A DNA stretch of 64,000 nt from assembly GCF_004331265.1 (NCBI RefSeq), contig NZ_SJOO01000003.1, positions 124,001 through 188,000 of the forward strand, in the 5' to 3' direction. The first letter of the stretch is position 1; the number at the start of each line of letters is the position of its first letter. Below the pieces are notes generated by a model, which was not told where the DNA came from, searched no databases, and saw only the letters and a program-made list of their open reading frames with translations. Source of the stretch: Enterobacter wuhouensis. GTDB lineage: Bacteria > Pseudomonadota > Gammaproteobacteria > Enterobacterales > Enterobacteriaceae. Of the stretch, positions 54,555 to 64,000 are shown piece after piece. Both the position numbers and the translations under genes were made by a program.

Positions 54555-55286
54555 TCAACCCAGATCGCCAAACCGTACCTGTAGCGCGGTAATGGCTGTG
54601 AGTGCCGTTGTCTCAGTGCGCAGAACGCGAGGTCCCAACAGAATATCAGTAAACTGGTAACGTGCCGTCATTGCAATTTCGTCCGCCGACAGGCCGCCTT
54701 CCGGGCCAATCAACAGGCGTACGCGTTCGACGGGCAGCGGCAGCGTGTTGATGCTGGCGCTGGCGCGCGGATGAAGATTGAGCTTCAGGCCGCTCTCCTC
54801 TTCTGCACACCAGTCCTCCAGATCCATCGCCGGGCGGATCTCCGGAACACGGTTGCGGCCGCTCTGTTCACAGGCCGCAATGGCGATTTTCTGCCACTGC
54901 TGGATCTTTTTGTTCAGACGTTCCGCATCCAGTTTAACGCCGCAGCGCTCAGAAAAAAGTGGCGTAATGAGGCTTACGCCCAGTTCAATGGATTTTTGAA
55001 TGGTGAATTCCATCTTCTCGCCGCGCGACATCACCTGGCCCAGATGAATGTGCAGCGGCGATTCACGGTCATCCACGTCGCCGCGCAGCACGTTCACGTG
55101 CACGCTTTTTTTATCCGCACGGGTGATTTGTGCGTCGAATACCTGATTGGAACCGTCAAACAGCTGTACTGCCTGACCTGCGCCCATGCGCAGCACGCGG
55201 CCAACGTGGTTAGCGGCTTCATCAGACAGGGCGATTTCGCTGCCTGCGGTAATCGGTTCAGGGTGATAGATGCGAGGAGTGCGCAT
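54555..55286 (-). CDS. rsmE: 16S rRNA (uracil-1498-N3)-methyltransferase RsmE
   Basis: RsmE methylates U1498 of 16S rRNA. The 243 residues have an N-terminal PUA-like domain (about 1-70) and a SPOUT methyltransferase domain whose knot contains [13 protein letters not shown] and [13 protein letters not shown]. It is transcribed with gshB and downstream genes. Confidence 0.96.
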   Translation of the reverse strand: MRTPRIYHPEPITAGSEIALSDEAANHVGRVLRMGAGQAVQLFDGSNQVFDAQITRADKKSVHVNVLRGDVDDRESPLHIHLGQVMSRGEKMEFTIQKSIELGVSLITPLFSERCGVKLDAERLNKKIQQWQKIAIAACEQSGRNRVPEIRPAMDLEDWCAEEESGLKLNLHPRASASINTLPLPVERVRLLIGPEGGLSADEIAMTARYQFTDILLGPRVLRTETTALTAITALQVRFGDLG

Positions 55287-55338
55287 AGTCAGAAATTCCG
55301 TGTGTCATGCAATATAAGCGAGTTGCCGCTAGTGTAGG

Positions 55339-56046
55339 TTAGCTCTTTTGCGCCTGGCAAGCCCGCTGGACGTAAGGGTTATGATTCCCCTGGACTTTAG
55401 CGATGCGTTCGTCGCGCTGGCATTCCCATTCGGTCACTGGATACTGCTTGTCCCAGGCAGTAAACAGCTGGGTTTGCTGGCGGGACAGGTTGAGTTCATA
55501 ACGGTCGCGCATGTAGAAGTAGGTGCGGGCGATGCTGCCGCGCGCGCGGGCCGGTGGCTCAGCGACCTTCTCTTTAAAATCCACCTTCATGGCGCACTGT
55601 CCGTACTGGCCCTCGCCGCCGTTCCACTGGCTGTACATAAAGTTGCCGCGATCGCCGTTCACCTCACCAACCGCAGGCTGCAGGTTGTGCATATCGCTTT
55701 CCATCTGGCGGTACACCGGATCTTTCGAGCAGTTTTTACGTCCGCCATCCTGCCAGCACTGGCGCTGATGGCCAAACTGCCATGCCGGAACCACGTGTTC
55801 CCATTCGATTCGGCTGGCGCGGTTCTCATTTTTGCGTACCTGATAGCCGCAGGATTCAAGATCAACAACGCCTTTCTTGCCCTGCCAGTTAATTTTACAG
55901 CCGCAGTAAAAATCGCCCGGCACGTCAGCGTTAACCTTAACGCCAGCGGCTTTCGCCTGGGAGAAACTGTGAATACCGTCGGCCAGAGCGTGGCCGGAGA
56001 GCGCCGTCGCCAGGAAGGCAACCGCGAGAGAGAAATTACGGGACAT
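55339..56046 (-). CDS. endA: DNA-specific endonuclease I
   Basis: EndA is a periplasmic nuclease that cuts double-stranded DNA. The ATG at 56046 gives 235 residues with a signal peptide [22 protein letters not shown] cleaved before DGIHS. The beta-beta-alpha-metal active site is in [15 protein letters not shown], and paired cysteines (FYCGCKI, ESCGY, RQCWQD, KNC) indicate disulfides. The longer open frame lacks a signal sequence. Confidence 0.96.
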   Translation of the reverse strand: MSRNFSLAVAFLATALSGHALADGIHSFSQAKAAGVKVNADVPGDFYCGCKINWQGKKGVVDLESCGYQVRKNENRASRIEWEHVVPAWQFGHQRQCWQDGGRKNCSKDPVYRQMESDMHNLQPAVGEVNGDRGNFMYSQWNGGEGQYGQCAMKVDFKEKVAEPPARARGSIARTYFYMRDRYELNLSRQQTQLFTAWDKQYPVTEWECQRDERIAKVQGNHNPYVQRACQAQKS

Positions 56047-56140
56047 CTTACACTCCGTGTCAAAACGAGCCCGCAACGTAGCGAATGTTGTTCCTGTATG
56101 CAATCAGTCAGATCAGGAAAGTTCCTGATAGTTCAATTGA

Positions 56141-56638
56141 TTACTCTGCAACCAGCGGCTCGCCGCATTTGACGCAGCGGTAGGTGGCCTCGCCGCGCAC
56201 CACGCGGTTATGACGACGGACGGTAAGCTGATGCTGCTGGCACCGGCAGCGGTAGGGGAACGTATTGGTGCGTACTGATTCAAGCTCGAACTGATGGGTG
56301 CGGCGAGCCGGAACGCCAAGCACGGCTTCCATCATCCATTTCCACTCTTTCCCGTGCGGTGCCACGCGGCCAAAGTGTTTCCACACCAGAAGGTGCGCCA
56401 GCTCGTGCGGAACAACTTCTTCAATAAACGCCTGCTGGTTTTCCATCATGAGCACCGGGTTAAGGCGGATCTCATAGGACTCCAGCCAGGCCGTTCCGGC
56501 AGAGGTACCGCGCTGGTGATAGACGAGCTTTGGTTCAGGATAATTGCGGCCAAGCTTCATGTTCGCCTGGGCGAGTTTTTCCCGCAGGCTGCGCATAACG
56601 GCTTGCTGAATGGCGATGGGGAGACGGGGAGCTTTCAT
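56141..56638 (-). CDS. sprT: SprT-family zinc-metalloprotease-like protein
   Basis: This 165-residue SprT domain protein carries the zinc motif HELAH in [18 protein letters not shown] and a C-terminal zinc-ribbon with two CxxC-like pairs (RCRCQQH, CVKCGE). SprT relatives such as eukaryotic Spartan cleave DNA-protein crosslinks; the bacterial role is unclear. It lies 60 bases downstream of galP. Confidence 0.95.
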   Translation of the reverse strand: MKAPRLPIAIQQAVMRSLREKLAQANMKLGRNYPEPKLVYHQRGTSAGTAWLESYEIRLNPVLMMENQQAFIEEVVPHELAHLLVWKHFGRVAPHGKEWKWMMEAVLGVPARRTHQFELESVRTNTFPYRCRCQQHQLTVRRHNRVVRGEATYRCVKCGEPLVAE

Positions 56639-56663
56639 AGGGGCAGAGCATAAAGCGCGAAGC

Positions 56664-56688
56664 GGGGAGGCGCAAGAGGCACCTCCCC
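56664..56688. terminator. Hairpin between galP and sprT
   Basis: A 7-base stem GGGGAGG / CCTCCCC with an 11-base loop lies 10 bases past the galP stop. No U-tract follows, so it is a weak terminator at best or a message-protecting hairpin. Confidence 0.4.
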
Positions 56689-56698
56689 GGCAGGGTGA

Positions 56699-58096
56699 TT
56701 AGTCGTGTGCGCCAATCTCGCGCAGCGGACGACCTTTCATCAGGTTACGTTCAATGTGTTCCAGCGAAACGTGTTTGGTTTCTGGAACCAGCCAGATAGT
56801 CAGAACAATAAAGAACAGGTTCAGACCAGAGTAGACCCAGAAGGTGTTGGCGTTGCCCAGGGTATTGAGCATGGTCAGGAACGTTGCGCCGACGATCATG
56901 TTGGCAATCCAGTTGGTCGCGGTGGAGCAGGTGATACCAAAATCACGCCCCTTCAGCGGCTGGATCTCGGAGCACAGTACCCAAATCAGCGGACCGGCGC
57001 TCATCGCAAAACCAACGATAAACATCAGCAGCATCGCCACCGCGAAGTACTGCGCGCTCGGTGAGTGAATACCCACATGCATCATGGTGCCGAGCACGCC
57101 CATCCCGACGGCCATCACCAGGAAGCCCAGCGTCAGCGTTGGCTTGCGTCCCCAGCGGTCAACCAGGCCGATGGCGATAAAGGTCGCCAGCACGTTGGTC
57201 AGACCGACGATAACGGTGCCCCACATCTGCTCGGTGGTATTGGTATAACCCGCCAGCTCAAAGATTTTCGGCGCGTAGTACATGATGACGTTCATCCCGG
57301 TGAACTGCTGCATAACCTGCAGGAGCACGCCAAGGAACACCGCGCGGCGGAAGTTGCTGTTCTCTTTAAACAGCGCCCAGCCGGACTGCTTCACCTGCAG
57401 GCTTTCGCGGATCTCTTCCAGCTCATTTTTGGCCTCTGCGCTGGTATCGCGCAGGCGCAGCAGCACACGTTCGGCGTCGTGGAAGCGCCGTTTCGCGGCA
57501 AACCAGCGCGGACTGTCCGGCAGGAAGAACACGCCAATCAGCAGCAGAATGGCAGGGATGATGATCACGCCGAGCATCCAGCGCCATGCGCCGCTGTAGC
57601 TAAAGGCGGTATCCGAGAGATAGGCACCCAGAATACCGATAGTGATCATCAGCTGGTACATCGAAATCATGCTGCCGCGAATTTTCTCCGGCGCGATTTC
57701 AGACAGATAGAGCGGAGCGGTATACGACGCGACGCCGACGGCCAGGCCGAGCAGCACGCGGGATACCAGCAGCACCTCAACGTTAGGCGCGGCGGCAGAG
57801 AAGAGCGAACCGGCAACGAACAGGATCGCGCCGATCATCAGGCTCTTTTTACGCCCGAGCTTGAAGGAGAGCCAGCCGCTGCCGACGGCACCGACGGCGG
57901 CGCCGAACATCATGGAGCTAACGACCCACTCCTGGGTGTGCGCGCTAATCTGGAACTCGTCGGTGATGAAGGGTAATGCACCGGCAATTACGCCGATATC
58001 CAGGCCAAAGAGTAATCCTGCCAGGGCGGCGAGGAAGCAGACGAAGAAGGTCATCGCCTTGTTGGACGTACGCCCCTGTTTTTTATTGTCAGGCAT
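56699..58096 (-). CDS. galP: Galactose:H+ symporter GalP
   Basis: GalP imports galactose, and glucose, with protons. The 465-residue MFS sugar porter has twelve helices and matches E. coli GalP almost throughout: [20 protein letters not shown], the RXGRR-type motif [24 protein letters not shown] at the end. The promoter region carries a consensus GalR/GalS operator and a perfect CRP site. Confidence 0.97.
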   Translation of the reverse strand: MPDNKKQGRTSNKAMTFFVCFLAALAGLLFGLDIGVIAGALPFITDEFQISAHTQEWVVSSMMFGAAVGAVGSGWLSFKLGRKKSLMIGAILFVAGSLFSAAAPNVEVLLVSRVLLGLAVGVASYTAPLYLSEIAPEKIRGSMISMYQLMITIGILGAYLSDTAFSYSGAWRWMLGVIIIPAILLLIGVFFLPDSPRWFAAKRRFHDAERVLLRLRDTSAEAKNELEEIRESLQVKQSGWALFKENSNFRRAVFLGVLLQVMQQFTGMNVIMYYAPKIFELAGYTNTTEQMWGTVIVGLTNVLATFIAIGLVDRWGRKPTLTLGFLVMAVGMGVLGTMMHVGIHSPSAQYFAVAMLLMFIVGFAMSAGPLIWVLCSEIQPLKGRDFGITCSTATNWIANMIVGATFLTMLNTLGNANTFWVYSGLNLFFIVLTIWLVPETKHVSLEHIERNLMKGRPLREIGAHD

Positions 58097-58161
58097 TATG
58101 CCCTCCAGTTGGGTTATCAGTTTTGTCGATGTTAAGGGTAGGTGAGTGACCCGTAAAAATA

Positions 58162-58177
58162 TGTGAGATAAATCACA
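58162..58177 (-). promoter_or_regulatory. CRP site upstream of galP
   Basis: TGTGA-GATAAA-TCACA matches both CRP half-sites exactly. It lies 65 bases before the galP start, as expected for a sugar transporter under catabolite control. Confidence 0.88.
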
Positions 58178-58180
58178 ATG

Positions 58181-58196
58181 GTGTAATCGGTTACAC
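58181..58196 (-). promoter_or_regulatory. GalR/GalS operator upstream of galP
   Basis: GTGTAATCGGTTACAC agrees with the GalR/GalS consensus GTGTAANCGNTTACAC at every fixed position. It lies 3 bases upstream (in galP sense) of the CRP site, so galactose induction and catabolite activation are integrated at one promoter. Confidence 0.93.
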
Positions 58197-58383
58197 TAAC
58201 GTGAAACCGTAAAAATGATTAAAGCTTTGAAAATATAGAGCTAAACGAGGTGATGTGCATCGCGAAAGTACACATTTCAGACTTAACTGAAATAAAATGT
58301 AACAGCAGAAGAAAGGCGATCATGCAAAGAGATTATTCTGAAAGCGGGATATATTTGGCGTGGTGTAAACGGTTTCAAGTATT

Positions 58384-58462
58384 GCCGGGTGGCGGCTGCG
58401 CCTTACCCGGCCTACAAACGCCTCAGGACCCGTAGGTCGGGTAAGGCGCAGCCGCCACCCGA
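58384..58462. repeat. BIME-like inverted REP pair downstream of metK
   Basis: Facing units GCCGGGTGGCGGCTGCGCCT and TAAGGCGCAGCCGCCACCCG flank a CCTACAAACG...CGTAGG centre, just beyond the metK terminator. Confidence 0.87.
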
Positions 58463-58465
58463 CAC

Positions 58466-58491
58466 AAAAAAGGCCAGCCCGAAGGCTGGCC
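58466..58491 (-). terminator. Rho-independent terminator of metK
   Basis: On the minus strand an 8-base stem GGCCAGCC / GGCTGGCC with a TTCG loop is followed by six T residues, about 20 bases after the metK stop. Confidence 0.93.
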
Positions 58492-58511
58492 CGTTTAACG
58501 CTGTGGGTCGA

Positions 58512-59666
58512 TTACTTCAGACCTGCAGCCTCACGCAGCAGGGCGGCTTTGTCGGTTTTTTCCCATGGGAAATGTTCACGACCAAAGTGACCGTATGCAG
58601 CGGTTTCTTTGTAGATTGGGTGCAGCAGATCCAGCATCTGAATCAGGCCGTATGGACGCAGGTCGAAGAACTCGCGCACCAGCAGGGTCAGCTGTTCTGA
58701 AGGCACTTTCTCAGTACCGAAGGTTTCCACCATGATGGAGGTGGGTTCAGCCACGCCGATTGCGTAGGAAACCTGGATCTCACAGCGGTCGGCCAGGCCC
58801 GCAGCGACGATATTTTTCGCCACATAACGTGCAGCGTACGCGGCAGAACGGTCAACTTTAGACGGATCTTTACCGGAGAACGCGCCGCCACCGTGACGCG
58901 CCATGCCGCCGTAGGTATCCACGATGATTTTACGACCGGTCAGGCCGCAGTCGCCCATTGGGCCGCCGATAACGAAGCGTCCGGTTGGGTTGATAAAGAA
59001 TTTGGTTGCAGAGCTCAGCCATTCGGTCGGCAGAACCGGCTTGATGATCTCTTCCATCACTGCTTCCTGCAGGGATTTCTGGTCGATATCTTCGGAGTGC
59101 TGAGTGGACAGAACCACCGCATCGATACCCACGATTTTGCCGTCGTCGTACTGGAAGGTGACCTGGCTTTTCGCATCCGGGCGCAGCCACGGCAGGGTGC
59201 CGTTTTTACGCACTTCGGCCTGACGCTGCACCAGACGGTGTGCGTAAGTGACGGGCGCTGGCATCAGCACGTCGGTTTCGTTAGTTGCGTAGCCAAACAT
59301 CAGGCCCTGGTCGCCCGCGCCCTGTTCCAGCGGATCGGCGCGGTCAACGCCCTGGTTGATGTCCGGAGACTGTTTGCCAATCGCGCTCAGTACCGCGCAG
59401 GAGTTGGCATCAAAGCCCATATCAGAATGCACATAGCCGATCTCACGCACCGTGTTACGGGTGATCTCTTCGATATCAACCCATGCGCTGGTGGTGATCT
59501 CACCGCCAACCAGAACCATGCCGGTTTTGACATAGGTTTCACACGCTACGCGCGCTTTTGGATCCTGCGCCAGGATCGCATCCAGCACCGCATCGGAGAT
59601 TTGGTCAGCAATTTTATCAGGATGTCCTTCTGATACGGACTCGGACGTAAACAGGTGTTTTGCCAT
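58512..59666 (-). CDS. metK: S-adenosylmethionine synthetase MetK
   Basis: MetK makes S-adenosylmethionine from methionine and ATP in the cytoplasm. The 384 residues match E. coli Met[21 protein letters not shown] at the N-terminus, [12 protein letters not shown], and the phosphate-binding loop [22 protein letters not shown] is also the precursor of the aminopropyl group of spermidine, which links it to the spe genes. It is divergent from yqgB-speA with a MetJ operator in between. Confidence 0.97.
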   Translation of the reverse strand: MAKHLFTSESVSEGHPDKIADQISDAVLDAILAQDPKARVACETYVKTGMVLVGGEITTSAWVDIEEITRNTVREIGYVHSDMGFDANSCAVLSAIGKQSPDINQGVDRADPLEQGAGDQGLMFGYATNETDVLMPAPVTYAHRLVQRQAEVRKNGTLPWLRPDAKSQVTFQYDDGKIVGIDAVVLSTQHSEDIDQKSLQEAVMEEIIKPVLPTEWLSSATKFFINPTGRFVIGGPMGDCGLTGRKIIVDTYGGMARHGGGAFSGKDPSKVDRSAAYAARYVAKNIVAAGLADRCEIQVSYAIGVAEPTSIMVETFGTEKVPSEQLTLLVREFFDLRPYGLIQMLDLLHPIYKETAAYGHFGREHFPWEKTDKAALLREAAGLK

Positions 59667-60159
59667 TTTTTATTTCACCTAAGAGGAATTTGGTTAGCTC
59701 AAGCTGCTGTGTGGAATAGCCATAGGAGATAATTCTACCAAGGCCTGCAGGATTTTGACACTGGCAGTCTGAGTGTTAATCAGTATGGATGGATTAACAT
59801 CTGGACGTCTATTTTAGGTCACTTCTTCACCCGATTTCCAGTTTTTTTTGACTCAGCTCTCACTGCGTTGAAAACACAGCTGGAAATATTTCCTGACGGC
59901 GCTGGCAACGGGCGCATTTTTGTTTTGCTTTTTAGCCCCCTTCTCGGTATAAAACGCGGCGCGCGGAACGTGATTCCCGCAACCCGCATTTTAGTCTGCA
60001 AACCTGCCGATGTTAGACCCATCTCGGCGCTTCTCAGGATCTTCAGAGACGCTTGCGTGCTCTGAAAAACTGAACAAGGGCGCTCTTGTTTATACAAGAG
60101 TTTTCTCGTGGTTTCGCCGAACCTGTCATACAGAGTTCGGATACGTGTTTTACAATGAT
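59667..60159. other. metK-yqgB divergent regulatory region
   Basis: These 493 bases contain the MetJ operator (59795-59810), the metK leader and the long speA/yqgB leader. An antisense open frame (59819-60181) has no coding character. No RNA gene is recognised. Confidence 0.6.
59795..59810 (-). promoter_or_regulatory. MetJ operator upstream of metK
   Basis: Two adjacent 8-base boxes, taacatct and ggacgtct, match AGACGTCT at 5 and 7 positions, 129 bases before the metK start. metK is repressed by MetJ in E. coli. Confidence 0.65.
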
Positions 60160-60291
60160 ATGAATAAGAAACCGGTCGCACGGTCTGGATTTCAGCACAC
60201 TCTGCTGGGAAACGGAGCCGTTTATGGGTTGTTATCGCCGTATAACGCTGCGATAGTAGTCAACTGTTTTACACTTAATACAAAGAGTTGA
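60160..60291 (+). CDS. yqgB: Small protein YqgB
   Basis: This 43-residue protein matches E. coli YqgB: it starts [18 protein letters not shown] and ends [15 protein letters not shown]. The central part is hydrophobic. It lies 8 bases before speA on the same strand, so it may influence speA translation or act as an acid-response peptide, as proposed for YqgB in Salmonella. The longer open frame upstream has no match to the family. Confidence 0.85.
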   Translation: MNKKPVARSGFQHTLLGNGAVYGLLSPYNAAIVVNCFTLNTKS

Positions 60292-60299
60292 GGTTCGCT

Positions 60300-62276
60300 A
60301 TGTCTGACGACATGTCTTCTTTTTCGCCTTCGTCAGCGGGCGAACAGGGTGTACTACGTTCTATGCAGGAGGTTGCGATGAGCTCCGAGGAAGCCAGCAA
60401 GATGCTGCGCACCTACAATATTGCCTGGTGGGGCAATAACTACTACGACGTCAACGAGCTGGGCCACATCAGCGTCTGCCCGGATCCGGACGTCCCTGAA
60501 GCGCGCGTGGATCTCGCCAAGCTGGTGAAAGCCCGCGAAGCACAGGGCCAGCGTTTGCCTGCACTGTTCTGTTTCCCGCAGATCCTGCAACATCGCCTGC
60601 GTTCCATCAACGCCGCGTTCAAGCGCGCGCGTGAATCCTACGGCTATAACGGCGACTATTTCCTGGTCTACCCGATCAAGGTAAACCAGCACCGCCGCGT
60701 GATTGAATCCCTGATCCACTCCGGCGAACCGCTGGGTCTGGAAGCCGGCTCCAAAGCGGAACTGATGGCCGTTCTGGCGCACGCGGGCATGACCCGTTCG
60801 GTGATCGTCTGTAACGGCTATAAAGACCGTGAATACATTCGTCTGGCGCTGATTGGCGAGAAGATGGGCCACAAGGTCTATCTGGTTATCGAAAAGATGA
60901 CCGAAATCGCCATCGTGCTGGAAGAGGCCGAGCGTCTGAACGTTATCCCGCGCCTTGGCGTGCGTGCGCGTCTGGCGTCGCAGGGCTCCGGTAAATGGCA
61001 GTCCTCCGGCGGCGAAAAATCCAAGTTCGGCCTCGCGGCGAACCAGGTGCTCCAGCTGGTGGAAATTCTGCGCGAGCGCGGTCGTCTCGACAGCATTCAG
61101 CTGCTGCACTTCCACCTCGGCTCGCAGATGGCCAACATTCGCGACATCGCTACCGGCGTGCGTGAATCGGCGCGCTTCTACGTGGAGCTGCACAAGCTTG
61201 GCGTGAATATTCAGTGCTTCGACGTGGGCGGCGGCTTGGGCGTGGATTACGAAGGTACCCGCTCGCAGTCCGACTGCTCGGTGAACTACGGCCTGAACGA
61301 GTATGCCAACAACATCATCTGGGCGATCGGCGATGCCTGTGAAGAGAACGGCCTGCCGCATCCGACGGTAATCACCGAGTCCGGTCGCGCGGTCACCGCG
61401 CACCATACGGTGCTGGTCTCTAACATCATCGGCGTTGAGCGTAGCGAAATCACCGAAGCGACCCCTCCGGCAGACGATGCCCCGCGTTCCCTGCAAAGCA
61501 TGTGGGAAACCTGGCAGGAAATGCACGAGCCGGGCACGCGCCGCTCCCTGCGCGAATGGCTGCACGACAGCCAGATGGATCTGCACGATATTCACGTGGG
61601 TTATTCTTCAGGCACCTTTAGCCTGCAGGAGCGCGCGTGGGCGGAGCAGCTTTATCTGAACATGTGCCATGAAGTGCAGAAGCAGCTCGACCCGAGCAAC
61701 CGCGCGCACCGTCCGATTATTGACGAGCTGCAGGAACGCATGGCGGACAAGATGTACGTCAACTTCTCGCTGTTCCAGTCAATGCCGGATGCCTGGGGTA
61801 TCGACCAGCTGTTCCCGGTTCTGCCGCTTGAAGGGCTGAACCACGCTCCGGAACGTCGTGCGGTGCTGCTGGACATCACCTGTGATTCCGACGGCGCTAT
61901 CGACCACTACGTTGACGGCGACGGTATCGCCACGACGATGCCAATGCCGGAATACGACCCGGAGAACCCGCCGATGCTGGGCTTCTTTATGGTCGGCGCG
62001 TACCAGGAGATCCTCGGCAACATGCACAACCTGTTCGGTGATACCGAAGCGGTTGACGTGTTCGTCTTCCCTGACGGCAACGTGGAAGTCGAGCTGTCTG
62101 ACGAAGGGGATACCGTGGCGGACATGCTGGAATACGTTCAGCTCGATCCGAAAAAACTGCTCACCCAGTTCCGCGACCAGGTGAAAAACACCGGTCTGGA
62201 CGACGCGCTGCAGCAGCAGTTCCTGGAAGAGTTTGAAGCGGGTCTGTACGGGTATACTTATCTGGAAGACGAGTAA
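60300..62276 (+). CDS. speA: Biosynthetic arginine decarboxylase SpeA
   Basis: SpeA converts arginine to agmatine, the first step of the arginine route to putrescine. From the ATG at 60300 ([20 protein letters not shown]) the protein has 658 residues, the E. coli length and nearly the same sequence. The PLP lysine K127 is in [13 protein letters not shown], and [14 protein letters not shown] is the phosphate-binding glycine loop. It ends with YTYLEDE. speB, for the next step, follows after a repeat and terminator. Confidence 0.97.
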   Translation: MSDDMSSFSPSSAGEQGVLRSMQEVAMSSEEASKMLRTYNIAWWGNNYYDVNELGHISVCPDPDVPEARVDLAKLVKAREAQGQRLPALFCFPQILQHRLRSINAAFKRARESYGYNGDYFLVYPIKVNQHRRVIESLIHSGEPLGLEAGSKAELMAVLAHAGMTRSVIVCNGYKDREYIRLALIGEKMGHKVYLVIEKMTEIAIVLEEAERLNVIPRLGVRARLASQGSGKWQSSGGEKSKFGLAANQVLQLVEILRERGRLDSIQLLHFHLGSQMANIRDIATGVRESARFYVELHKLGVNIQCFDVGGGLGVDYEGTRSQSDCSVNYGLNEYANNIIWAIGDACEENGLPHPTVITESGRAVTAHHTVLVSNIIGVERSEITEATPPADDAPRSLQSMWETWQEMHEPGTRRSLREWLHDSQMDLHDIHVGYSSGTFSLQERAWAEQLYLNMCHEVQKQLDPSNRAHRPIIDELQERMADKMYVNFSLFQSMPDAWGIDQLFPVLPLEGLNHAPERRAVLLDITCDSDGAIDHYVDGDGIATTMPMPEYDPENPPMLGFFMVGAYQEILGNMHNLFGDTEAVDVFVFPDGNVEVELSDEGDTVADMLEYVQLDPKKLLTQFRDQVKNTGLDDALQQQFLEEFEAGLYGYTYLEDE

Positions 62277-62288
62277 GACATCTGCCTT

Positions 62289-62371
62289 TCCCCTCACCCC
62301 AGCCCTCTCCCCAAAGGGGAGAGGGTGTTCAAATTCCCTCTCCCCTTTGGGGAGAGGGTTAGGGTGAGGGG
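62289..62371. repeat. GA/CT-rich intergenic repeat, double inverted copy (copy 7)
   Basis: Two facing palindromes with cores CCCTCTCCCCAAAGGGGAGA and CCCTCTCCCCTTTGGGGAGA, flanked by CCCCTCACCC and GGGTGAGGGG, begin 12 bases after speA. The whole element is one long imperfect inverted repeat. Confidence 0.85.
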
Positions 62372-62454
62372 CAAAGACCGCACGATGCCCTATACTCTCT
62401 TGAACCCGTACGCATTACCGGCGATAATTCGCCCCAATAAGCGATTTACGAATC

Positions 62455-62499
62455 AATCCCTTCCTCGTCGGGTTTAACGACGCGGAGGGGATTTTTTTT
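62455..62499 (+). terminator. Terminator between speA and speB
   Basis: A 10-base outer stem (AATCCCTTCC / GGAGGGGATT) with a 4-base inner stem (CGTC / GACG) and a nine-base loop is followed by a run of T. It lies 40 bases before the speB start, so speB must be served by its own promoter downstream, by read-through, or the hairpin may end a short upstream RNA. Confidence 0.85.
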
Positions 62500-62539
62500 C
62501 ATCTGTTTTTAATGTATCGACTTTAAAAGAGGTCAGGAC

Positions 62540-63460
62540 ATGAGCACTTTAGGTCATCAGTACGATAACTCTCTGGTATCTAACGCGTTTGGTTTTTTAC
62601 GCCTTCCAATGAACTTCCAGCCGTACGACAGCGACGCTGACTGGGTGATCACCGGCGTACCGTTTGATATGGCCACCTCAGGCCGCGCGGGCGGGCGTCA
62701 CGGCCCGGCAGCGATCCGTCAGGTGTCTACCAACCTGGCCTGGGAGCACAACCGCTTCCCGTGGAACTTCGACATGCGCGAGCGCCTGAACGTGGTGGAC
62801 TGCGGTGACCTGGTGTACGCCTTCGGCGACGCGCGTGAGATGAGCGAAAAGCTGCAGGCCCACGCCGAGAAGCTGCTGGCGGCCGGCAAGCGCATGCTCT
62901 CCTTCGGCGGTGACCACTTCGTGACCCTGCCGCTGCTGCGCGCCCACGCGAAGCACTTCGGTAAAATGGCGCTGGTGCACTTTGATGCGCATACCGACAC
63001 CTACGCGAACGGCTGCGAGTTTGACCACGGCACCATGTTCTACACCGCGCCGAACGAAGGCCTGATCGACCCGAACCACTCGGTGCAGATCGGTATCCGC
63101 ACCGAGTTCGACAAAGACAACGGCTTCACCGTGCTGGACGCGGGCCAGGTCAACGATCGCGGCGTGGACGACATTCTGGCGCAGGTTAAGCAGATCGTCG
63201 GCGACATGCCTGTGTACCTGACCTTCGATATCGACTGCCTGGATCCGGCGTTCGCACCGGGTACCGGTACGCCGGTGATCGGCGGCCTGACCTCGGACCG
63301 CGCCATCAAGCTGGTACGCGGCCTGAAGGATCTGAACATCGTCGGGATGGACGTGGTGGAAGTGGCGCCGGCCTATGATCAGTCCGAGATCACCGCGCTG
63401 GCCGCGGCGACCCTGGCGCTGGAAATGCTCTACATCCAGGCGGCGAAAAAAGGCGAGTAA
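62540..63460 (+). CDS. speB: Agmatinase SpeB
   Basis: SpeB hydrolyses agmatine to putrescine and urea. The 306 residues have all ureohydrolase manganese motifs: [21 protein letters not shown] and [16 protein letters not shown]. It completes the arginine-to-putrescine route begun by speA. An AGGTCAGGAC stretch precedes the ATG. Confidence 0.97.
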   Translation: MSTLGHQYDNSLVSNAFGFLRLPMNFQPYDSDADWVITGVPFDMATSGRAGGRHGPAAIRQVSTNLAWEHNRFPWNFDMRERLNVVDCGDLVYAFGDAREMSEKLQAHAEKLLAAGKRMLSFGGDHFVTLPLLRAHAKHFGKMALVHFDAHTDTYANGCEFDHGTMFYTAPNEGLIDPNHSVQIGIRTEFDKDNGFTVLDAGQVNDRGVDDILAQVKQIVGDMPVYLTFDIDCLDPAFAPGTGTPVIGGLTSDRAIKLVRGLKDLNIVGMDVVEVAPAYDQSEITALAAATLALEMLYIQAAKKGE

Positions 63461-63463
63461 GCC

Positions 63464-64000
63464 TTACGCGCTCACTGCTGCTGCGCGACGCATGCGCAGC
63501 AGCAGCATTCCGCCCGCCAGCAGGGTGATAACCTGCGACACCACCAATACCGAAAAGCCTGAGCTTACCGAACCCACCGATTTCATCACCATCCCCATCA
63601 GCAGCGGAATAAACGCCGCGCAGATATTGCCGATCCCATTGATAATGCCGTACGCGCTGCCCACCGCCTCCCGTGCGGCGTGATGCTGGATCACCGCAGG
63701 AATAGCCGCTCCCTGAAGCCCCCAGAACACGTTGGCGGACAGCATAAACAGCGCCAGCCATGCGGGCTGGTGGCTGAGCATCAGGGCGGCCACGGAGAGC
63801 GCCGTCAGCGTCCCGCCCACCACAAACAGCACTGGAGCCTGCTCCGGGCGCATTTTGTCGAGCAGCACGCCGCCGAGGAATTTAGATCCCAGGCTCAGCA
63901 GAAAGGGGATCGCCGCAAGCATGCCCGTGGCGTGCAGCGAGAAGTGGTGCTCGTCACGCAGCCATGCGGGCAGCCACGCACTGCTTCCCCACAGATAGCT
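63464..64000 (-). CDS. MFS transporter, C-terminal part
   Basis: The frame is open to the right edge of the window, so the N-terminus lies beyond it. About 178 residues are visible with five or six membrane helices (for example FLLSLGSKFLGGVLLDKMRP, a MFS loop motif, and GIINGIGNICAAFIPLLMGM). It resembles the anion:cation symporter (ACS, hexuronate/phthalate) or organophosphate-type MFS groups. In E. coli speB is followed by tktA, so this gene is an insertion relative to that order. The substrate is unknown. Confidence 0.8.
   Translation of the reverse strand, partial: SYLWGSSAWLPAWLRDEHHFSLHATGMLAAIPFLLSLGSKFLGGVLLDKMRPEQAPVLFVVGGTLTALSVAALMLSHQPAWLALFMLSANVFWGLQGAAIPAVIQHHAAREAVGSAYGIINGIGNICAAFIPLLMGMVMKSVGSVSSGFSVLVVSQVITLLAGGMLLLRMRRAAAVSA

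Larger units (their letters stand above)
58097..58511. other. galP-metK intergenic region
   Basis: No convincing gene is seen in these 415 bases. They hold the galP control sites (58162-58196), an unassigned AT-rich stretch (about 58200-58380), a BIME repeat (58384-58462) and the metK terminator. Confidence 0.7.

Noticed and set aside
58250..58435. Small open frame upstream of galP ending in a REP unit
   Set aside because: It runs into the BIME repeat and shows no conserved protein that I recognise; coding is unlikely.
59819..60181. 120-codon open frame antisense to the speA leader
   Set aside because: No ribosome-binding site or family resemblance; it overlaps the control region and yqgB start.
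60354..61595. 413-codon open frame antisense to speA
   Set aside because: speA is complete and highly conserved; the antisense frame is a codon-bias artefact.

Overview
The window is 64 kb of a GC-rich enterobacterial chromosome. Gene content and order follow the Escherichia coli minute 65-68 backbone: yqhC-yghB-metC-exbBD, gpr(yghZ), yghU, gss, a tRNA-Phe gene, yqgA-speC, nupG-mltC-yggX-mutY-trmB-yggL-yggN, hemW-rdgB-yggUTS, yggR, the ruvX-yqgE-gshB-rsmE-endA-sprT-galP group, metK, speA-speB. The accessory genes (a second chemoreceptor, a citrate lyase cluster between speC and nupG, no hyb hydrogenase operon) and two abundant intergenic repeat families suggest Enterobacter or a close relative (Lelliottia, Leclercia, Kosakonia). 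The species cannot be fixed from the sequence alone.

1-10.4 kb: the C-terminus of an AraC-type regulator (YqhC), DedA protein YghB, cystathionine beta-lyase behind a MetJ operator, and ExbB-ExbD behind a Fur-like box. Then come a polytopic chemoreceptor, three unrecognised AT-rich genes, yqhA, gpr, and a classical chemoreceptor with a FliA promoter. 10.4-14.6 kb: a FucR-like regulator without fuc genes, two overlapping LuxR-type regulators with unusual receiver domains, and a two-gene operon of metal-oxyanion binding proteins (MolA-like and a signal-less ModA-like) whose promoter carries a ModE-type operator. 14.6-23.8 kb: yghU, a complete five-gene peptide ABC transporter, a monothiol DsbA-like protein and bifunctional glutathionylspermidine synthetase/amidase; this stretch has a glutathione and thiol theme.

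23.8-28.4 kb is the most unusual part. An AT-rich orphan gene encodes a GT80-family sialyltransferase homologue. It is divergent from a four-gene operon for a periplasmic peroxiredoxin, a DsbD-like electron transporter, an ECF sigma factor and an NrsF/DUF1109 anti-sigma factor. The anti-sigma gene ends inside the terminator of the tRNA-Phe gene.

28.4-41.6 kb: yqgA, constitutive ornithine decarboxylase speC, then a citrate fermentation cluster: a CitA/CitB-like two-component system on the minus strand and, divergently, a 2-hydroxycarboxylate symporter, a fumarylacetoacetate-hydrolase-family protein and citCDEFXG. No oxaloacetate decarboxylase pump (oadGAB) is present here; the FAH-family protein is a plausible soluble replacement.

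41.6-64 kb is mostly conserved backbone: nucleoside uptake, murein and DNA repair functions, the yggS-yggT-yggU-rdgB-hemW operon, glutathione synthetase, galactose uptake under CRP and GalR/GalS control, S-adenosylmethionine synthetase with a MetJ operator, and the speA-speB arginine-to-putrescine pathway preceded by the small gene yqgB. The window ends inside an MFS transporter gene. Polyamine metabolism recurs across the window: speC, speA, speB, metK and gss.
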